Assembly (NCBI GenBank): GCA_900319505.1
Contig: ONOV01000237.1
Coordinates: 1 to 9,016, forward strand
Source: an uncultured Erysipelotrichaceae bacterium
GTDB taxonomy: Bacteria; Bacillota_I; Bacilli_A; Erysipelotrichales; Erysipelotrichaceae
Reading direction: 5' to 3'
Length of the DNA: 9,016 nt
A program made the translations under genes and the position numbers. A model generated the notes under the pieces. It was not told the origin of the DNA and searched no databases. It saw only the letters and a program-made list of their open reading frames with translations. Below are positions 6,054 to 9,016 of the stretch, piece by piece; positions within the stretch are counted from its first letter, which is position 1; each line of letters opens with the position of its first letter.

Positions 6054-7238
6054 TCAGCAGGGACGGACAACGCCTGAGGCCACGGCTTCCTTTTTGACTG
6101 CTTCAGCGACGGTCGGTACAACCCGCTCGTCAAAGACGGAAACAATGATGTGATCCGGGTTCAGATCCTTTTCATCTACCAGGCTGGCAATGCCTCTGGC
6201 CGCCGCAATCTTCATGCCTTCCGTGATCTTGGTGGCACGGGCATCCAGAGCCCCGCGGAACAGCCCCGGAAAGGCCAGCAGGTTGTTGACCTGGTTGGGG
6301 TAATCACTGCGGCCCGTGCCGACAATCCAGGCACCGGCCTCTTTAGCTTCCTGATAGGTGATTTCAGGTTCCGGATTGGCCATCGGGAACACGATATTCT
6401 TTTCATTCATGGAAGCGATCATTTCCTTAGTTACAATGTGCGGAGCGGAGACGCCGACAAAGATATCCGCACCGGCCAGTGCTTCCCCGATATTCTTATA
6501 TTTCTGATGATCCAGATTGACATACTGCAGCAGTTCTTTCTTCAGATCGTTATAGCTGTCCGCCTCATCCGGATCAAGGCAGCCATCCACATCAAAGGCA
6601 TAGATTCTGTGGAAGCCGTACTGGTACAGCATGCGGATAATGCTGGAACCCGCTGCCCCGGCCCCGGAGATGACAACCTTCATATCAGCCGGATCAGCTT
6701 TTCTGAGCTTCATGGCATTAATCAGAGCACTGAGTACGACAATTGCCGTACCATGCTGGTCATCATGGAAGACCGGGATATTCAGCTCCCTGATCAGCGT
6801 TCTTTCAATCTCGACACATCTAGGTGCACTGATATCTTCCAGATTGATGGCGCCGATGCCAGGGGCTATGGCCTTACAGATGGCAATAATCTTTCCTGGA
6901 TCCTTTGTATCAAGACACAGCGGAAAGCTGTCAATGCCGGCAAAGCGCTTCATTAACAGGCTCTTTCCTTCCATGACCGGCAGTGCTGCTTCCGGACCGA
7001 TATCACCCAGGCCGAGTACCGCCGTACCGTCTGTTACTACTGCTACCGTATTGCCCCGGTCGGTATATTTATAGCTGTCTTCCGGATTTTCATGAATGGC
7101 AAGACACGGCTTTGCCACTCCTGGTGTATAGGCAATGGAAAGATCATGGGCATTCTCACAGGGCACTTTCGGCTCTATTTTCAGTTTGCCATGATACTTT
7201 GCATGCAGTTTCAATGATTCTTCATAAAGATCGCTCAT
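6054..7238 (-). CDS. Malic enzyme (NAD(P)-dependent, decarboxylating)
   Basis: Oxidatively decarboxylates L-malate to pyruvate and CO2 while reducing NAD+ or NADP+; cytoplasmic. The 394 residues match the short bacterial form without a phosphotransacetylase domain. SIAYTPGVAKPC (34-45) carries the catalytic tyrosine (Y37). TDGTAVLGLGDIGP (69-82) and MEGKSLLMKRFAGID (89-103) with the catalytic lysine (K92) follow. NLEDISAPRC (132-141) and FHDDQHGTA (157-165) supply metal ligands, and the Rossmann motif is SGAGAAGSS (191-199). NPEPE (288-292) and QVNNLLAFPG (316-325) complete the family pattern. The second strand of the nucleotide fold ends in FDVDG, which does not settle NAD versus NADP. The ATG has GAGG 9 bases ahead and overlaps the DUF523 gene by 17 bases. 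With the upstream fumarase it makes a fumarate-malate-pyruvate route. Confidence 0.95.
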   Translation of the reverse strand: MSDLYEESLKLHAKYHGKLKIEPKVPCENAHDLSIAYTPGVAKPCLAIHENPEDSYKYTDRGNTVAVVTDGTAVLGLGDIGPEAALPVMEGKSLLMKRFAGIDSFPLCLDTKDPGKIIAICKAIAPGIGAINLEDISAPRCVEIERTLIRELNIPVFHDDQHGTAIVVLSALINAMKLRKADPADMKVVISGAGAAGSSIIRMLYQYGFHRIYAFDVDGCLDPDEADSYNDLKKELLQYVNLDHQKYKNIGEALAGADIFVGVSAPHIVTKEMIASMNEKNIVFPMANPEPEITYQEAKEAGAWIVGTGRSDYPNQVNNLLAFPGLFRGALDARATKITEGMKIAAARGIASLVDEKDLNPDHIIVSVFDERVVPTVAEAVKKEAVASGVVRPC

Positions 7239-7656
7239 CTTCTATTTCCTCGCTTTCACTCCTGCAGATTATACCTGCTTCCCGGCACTTCCGGGTGAAG
7301 ATTCCTTCACCCGGAATGCTTTTTCCGCTGAATGTGCCGTCATATACGGCATGTACACCGCAGGAAGGACTGTTTTCCTTGAGAATGGCTGTTTTACATC
7401 CGGCCGCAAGTGCTCTGTCAAGACACACTGACGCGCCTTTTTCAAAGGCCTCGGTAACATCCTTTCCTTCCTTATTGATCACCCGGCCATCTTTCTGTTC
7501 TGATGGGGCTCTTGGTATGGATAGACCGCCTTCTCTTTCCGGACAGACAGCAACTGCATTTCCTTCTTTCACTAAATCCGCAATCCGCCCGATCCGCCTG
7601 GACCTGCCGTCATACCGGCACTTTTCCCCGGCCAGACACGCACTAACGCAGATCAT
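7222..7656 (-). CDS. DUF523 cysteine-rich protein (TudS-like, possible 4Fe-4S desulfurase)
   Basis: 144 residues covering the whole DUF523 domain. Visible family motifs are VSACLAGEKCRYDG (4-17), CPEREGGLSIPR (38-49) and KENSPSCG (93-100), then PGEGIF (115-120). The family includes TudS, an enzyme that removes sulfur from thiouracil with a 4Fe-4S cluster held by three cysteines. The cysteines in CLAG (7), CPE (38) and SPSCG (99) are the natural candidates here. Whether this protein is a desulfurase is inference, since most members are untested. The frame is open to 7689, but an AAAGGA site 5 bases ahead of the ATG at 7654-7656 fixes the start, and MICVSACLAG is the usual beginning. It overlaps the fumarase beta gene by 14 bases and malic enzyme by 17. 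A perfect 12-bp hairpin lies within the gene. Confidence 0.85.
   Translation of the reverse strand: MICVSACLAGEKCRYDGRSRRIGRIADLVKEGNAVAVCPEREGGLSIPRAPSEQKDGRVINKEGKDVTEAFEKGASVCLDRALAAGCKTAILKENSPSCGVHAVYDGTFSGKSIPGEGIFTRKCREAGIICRSESEEIEDERSL
7289..7316 (-). repeat. Perfect 12-bp inverted repeat (hairpin) inside the DUF523 gene
   Basis: Arms 7289-7300 and 7305-7316 are exact reverse complements around a 4-base loop, and the stem is GC-rich. It codes for the Ile-Pro-Gly-Glu-Gly-Ile-Phe-Thr-Arg region of DUF523 and lies about 50 bases before the malic enzyme start. No U tract follows on either side, so it is not a classical terminator. An mRNA-stability or processing element is possible. Confidence 0.6.
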
Positions 7657-8170
7657 AGATATCCTTTCCCTCACAATCAATTCCGACAAAGCACGGCAGA
7701 TCCTTTACCTCAAGTCTTGTCACAGCTTCCGCCAGCAGTTCGGGGAAAGCCACCATTTCCCGTTTTACAATAGAATGGGAAATCAGAGCACCGGCACCGC
7801 CGCAGGCCACGAAGTACACGGCATGATGCTTTACAACAGCCTGCTTTACCGCTTCACTTCTTCTGCCTTTGCCAAGCATGCCTTTCAGGCCATGTTCAAG
7901 CAGCTCAGGCGTATAGGCATCCATGCGTCCGCTGGTGGTAGGACCGGCACTGCCGATAACCTGGCCCGGCTGAGCCGGGGTGGAACCGACATAATAGATC
8001 AATGCCCCGTCAAGATCAAACGGAAGCTTCTCCCCTTTCGCCATCATTTCATGCAGACGCTTATGGGCCGCATCACGGGCCGTATACATCGTCCCGCTTA
8101 ACAGCACCGCATCCCCGGCATGCAGGGATGAAATCACTTCATCACTTAAAGGAAGACTGACCTTTTTCAT
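7643..8170 (-). CDS. Class I fumarase, beta subunit (C-terminal domain; L-tartrate dehydratase beta family)
   Basis: The beta subunit pairs with the alpha subunit to form the iron-sulfur hydro-lyase that interconverts fumarate and L-malate. The 175 residues have the normal length for the separate subunit. GDAVLLSGTMYTARDAAHKR (19-38) opens the swivelling domain. YYVGSTPAQPGQVIGSAGP (59-77), TTSGRMD (78-84), GLKGMLGKG (94-102) and FVACGGAGAL (120-129) follow, all typical of the family. L-tartrate dehydratase and some related lyases share this layout, but the downstream malic enzyme makes fumarase the likely activity. The ATG overlaps the alpha stop (ATGA), with AGGAGG ahead of it at good spacing, so it can initiate strongly on its own. 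Confidence 0.92.
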   Translation of the reverse strand: MKKVSLPLSDEVISSLHAGDAVLLSGTMYTARDAAHKRLHEMMAKGEKLPFDLDGALIYYVGSTPAQPGQVIGSAGPTTSGRMDAYTPELLEHGLKGMLGKGRRSEAVKQAVVKHHAVYFVACGGAGALISHSIVKREMVAFPELLAEAVTRLEVKDLPCFVGIDCEGKDIYDLR

Positions 8171-9009
8171 AACACCCTCCTTTCATGCCGGCAGGCATGA
8201 CAGCATATATTCACCGCTACCGGCATCCCGGCAATATGAGTGGGATAATGCAGGATATTCAGATGCAGCACGGTAGTCTTGCCATGTAAGCCCATCGGTC
8301 CTACCCGCAGTGCATTTGCCTTTTCAAGCAGCTCATCCATCAGGACATTGTACCGTTCATCCGTGTCCCGGTAATCAAAGCCCAGACACAGCGCCTTCTT
8401 TGCCATCACTGCCGCATAGTCAAAGGTTCCGCCGATGCCGACGCCGACAACCATCGGCGGACAGGCATTGGGGCCTGCCTCTTTGATGGTGTCCAGCACA
8501 AACTGCTTTACCCCTTCTTCCCCCTGGGCCGGCTTGAGCATGGCCACCCGGGACATATTCTCGGAGCCGAAGCCCTTGGCGGTTGCTTCAATCTCAATGC
8601 TTTCTCCCGCCGTAATATCCGTATAGAGCACACACGGCGTATTGTCCTTCGTATTGATTCTGTCAAACAGCGGATCATCCACTACGGAAGCCCTGAGATA
8701 ATTCTGTGTATAGCTTTCCGCTACGGCTTCATTCACCGCATCCTTCAATAACATTCCGCTCAGATGCACATCCTGTCCGATCTTCAGATATACCGTCACC
8801 ATGCCGGTATCCTGACAGATGGGAATATGTTCATTTTCCGCAATTTCAGCATTGCACACCAGCATGTCCATCGCATCCTGGCTGACCCCTGTTTCTTCTT
8901 CACGTGCCGCAAGCAGACTTTCATGAATATCCTCAGGATAGACAAAAGCAATCTTCCCCAGAATTTCCTTCAGCGCCGCCTTGATTTCTGCTGTATCAAC
9001 CTGTCTCAT
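8167..9009 (-). CDS. Class I fumarase, alpha subunit (4Fe-4S; L-tartrate dehydratase alpha family)
   Basis: The catalytic, cluster-bearing half of a two-subunit class I fumarase. The 280 residues carry the three cluster cysteines in the expected places: PICQDTG (C65), NACPPMVVG (C183) and NICCHACRH (C270 aligns best). GVGIGGTFDYAA (189-200), GSENMSR (148-154) and GPMGLHGKTT (237-246) are family motifs; the usual glycine before GKTT is histidine here. MRQVDTAEI is a normal beginning for this family. The ATG is 7 bases from the window edge, so no ribosome site can be judged; the frame has no stop before the edge and an upstream start cannot be excluded. The operon promoter is outside the window. 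The cluster type is oxygen-sensitive, which fits an anaerobe. Confidence 0.92.
   Translation of the reverse strand: MRQVDTAEIKAALKEILGKIAFVYPEDIHESLLAAREEETGVSQDAMDMLVCNAEIAENEHIPICQDTGMVTVYLKIGQDVHLSGMLLKDAVNEAVAESYTQNYLRASVVDDPLFDRINTKDNTPCVLYTDITAGESIEIEATAKGFGSENMSRVAMLKPAQGEEGVKQFVLDTIKEAGPNACPPMVVGVGIGGTFDYAAVMAKKALCLGFDYRDTDERYNVLMDELLEKANALRVGPMGLHGKTTVLHLNILHYPTHIAGMPVAVNICCHACRHERRVL
8183..8200 (-). repeat. 7-bp hairpin next to the fumarase beta ribosome-binding site
   Basis: TCATGCC and GGCATGA pair around a 4-base loop at the very end of the alpha gene, in the codons of His-Ala-Cys-Arg-His. The stem ends directly against the AAGGAGG site used for the beta subunit (8176-8182). It may tune how freely ribosomes load onto the beta gene. 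The coding constraint at this conserved site is an alternative explanation. Confidence 0.4.
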
Positions 9010-9016
9010 ATCACAA

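Noticed and set aside
6983..8101. 372-codon open frame on the plus strand
   Set aside because: It runs antisense across malic enzyme, DUF523 and fumarase beta, all well supported. The product is low in recognisable motifs and has the composition of an antisense shadow.

Overview
The window looks like ordinary chromosome of an anaerobic or fermentative Firmicute of intermediate GC. Three things suggest this: AGGAGG-type ribosome sites, the rsmE-mtaB-(x)-rpsU order known from Bacillus and its relatives, and an oxygen-sensitive class I (4Fe-4S) fumarase in two subunits. Erysipelotrichia or a related class is my guess, but the sequence alone does not settle it. Every supported gene is on the minus strand, so the window reads from right (9016) to left (1). 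I see no rRNA, tRNA, CRISPR array, insertion sequence or attachment site. No gap between genes reaches 300 bases.

Right part (about 9009 to 6054): a tightly overlapped carbon operon. It encodes the fumarase alpha subunit, the fumarase beta subunit, a cysteine-rich DUF523 protein and malic enzyme. Together the enzymes can run fumarate to malate to pyruvate plus CO2 and reduced nicotinamide, or the reverse. The DUF523 protein belongs to the family that includes the 4Fe-4S thiouracil desulfurase TudS; its role here is unknown. A perfect 12-bp hairpin lies in its coding sequence just ahead of malic enzyme.

Middle part (about 6053 to 5127): a 173-base gap with two promoter candidates and a small palindrome, then two small overlapping genes. 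Both proteins end in a sigma-region-4-like helix-turn-helix and look like distant tandem paralogues. A clear hairpin terminator follows them. This pair is the least explained part of the window.

Left part (about 5118 to 1): a good sigma-A-type promoter, then a second close-packed unit: a CNNM/CBS/CorC membrane protein, rsmE (16S rRNA methylation), mtaB (tRNA methylthiolation), murE (peptidoglycan precursor ligase) and rpsU (ribosomal protein S21). The first nine bases probably hold the start of the next gene. The unit mixes ribosome and tRNA modification with one cell-wall enzyme. Its genes overlap or lie within a few bases of each other down to murE, and rpsU may also have its own promoter.
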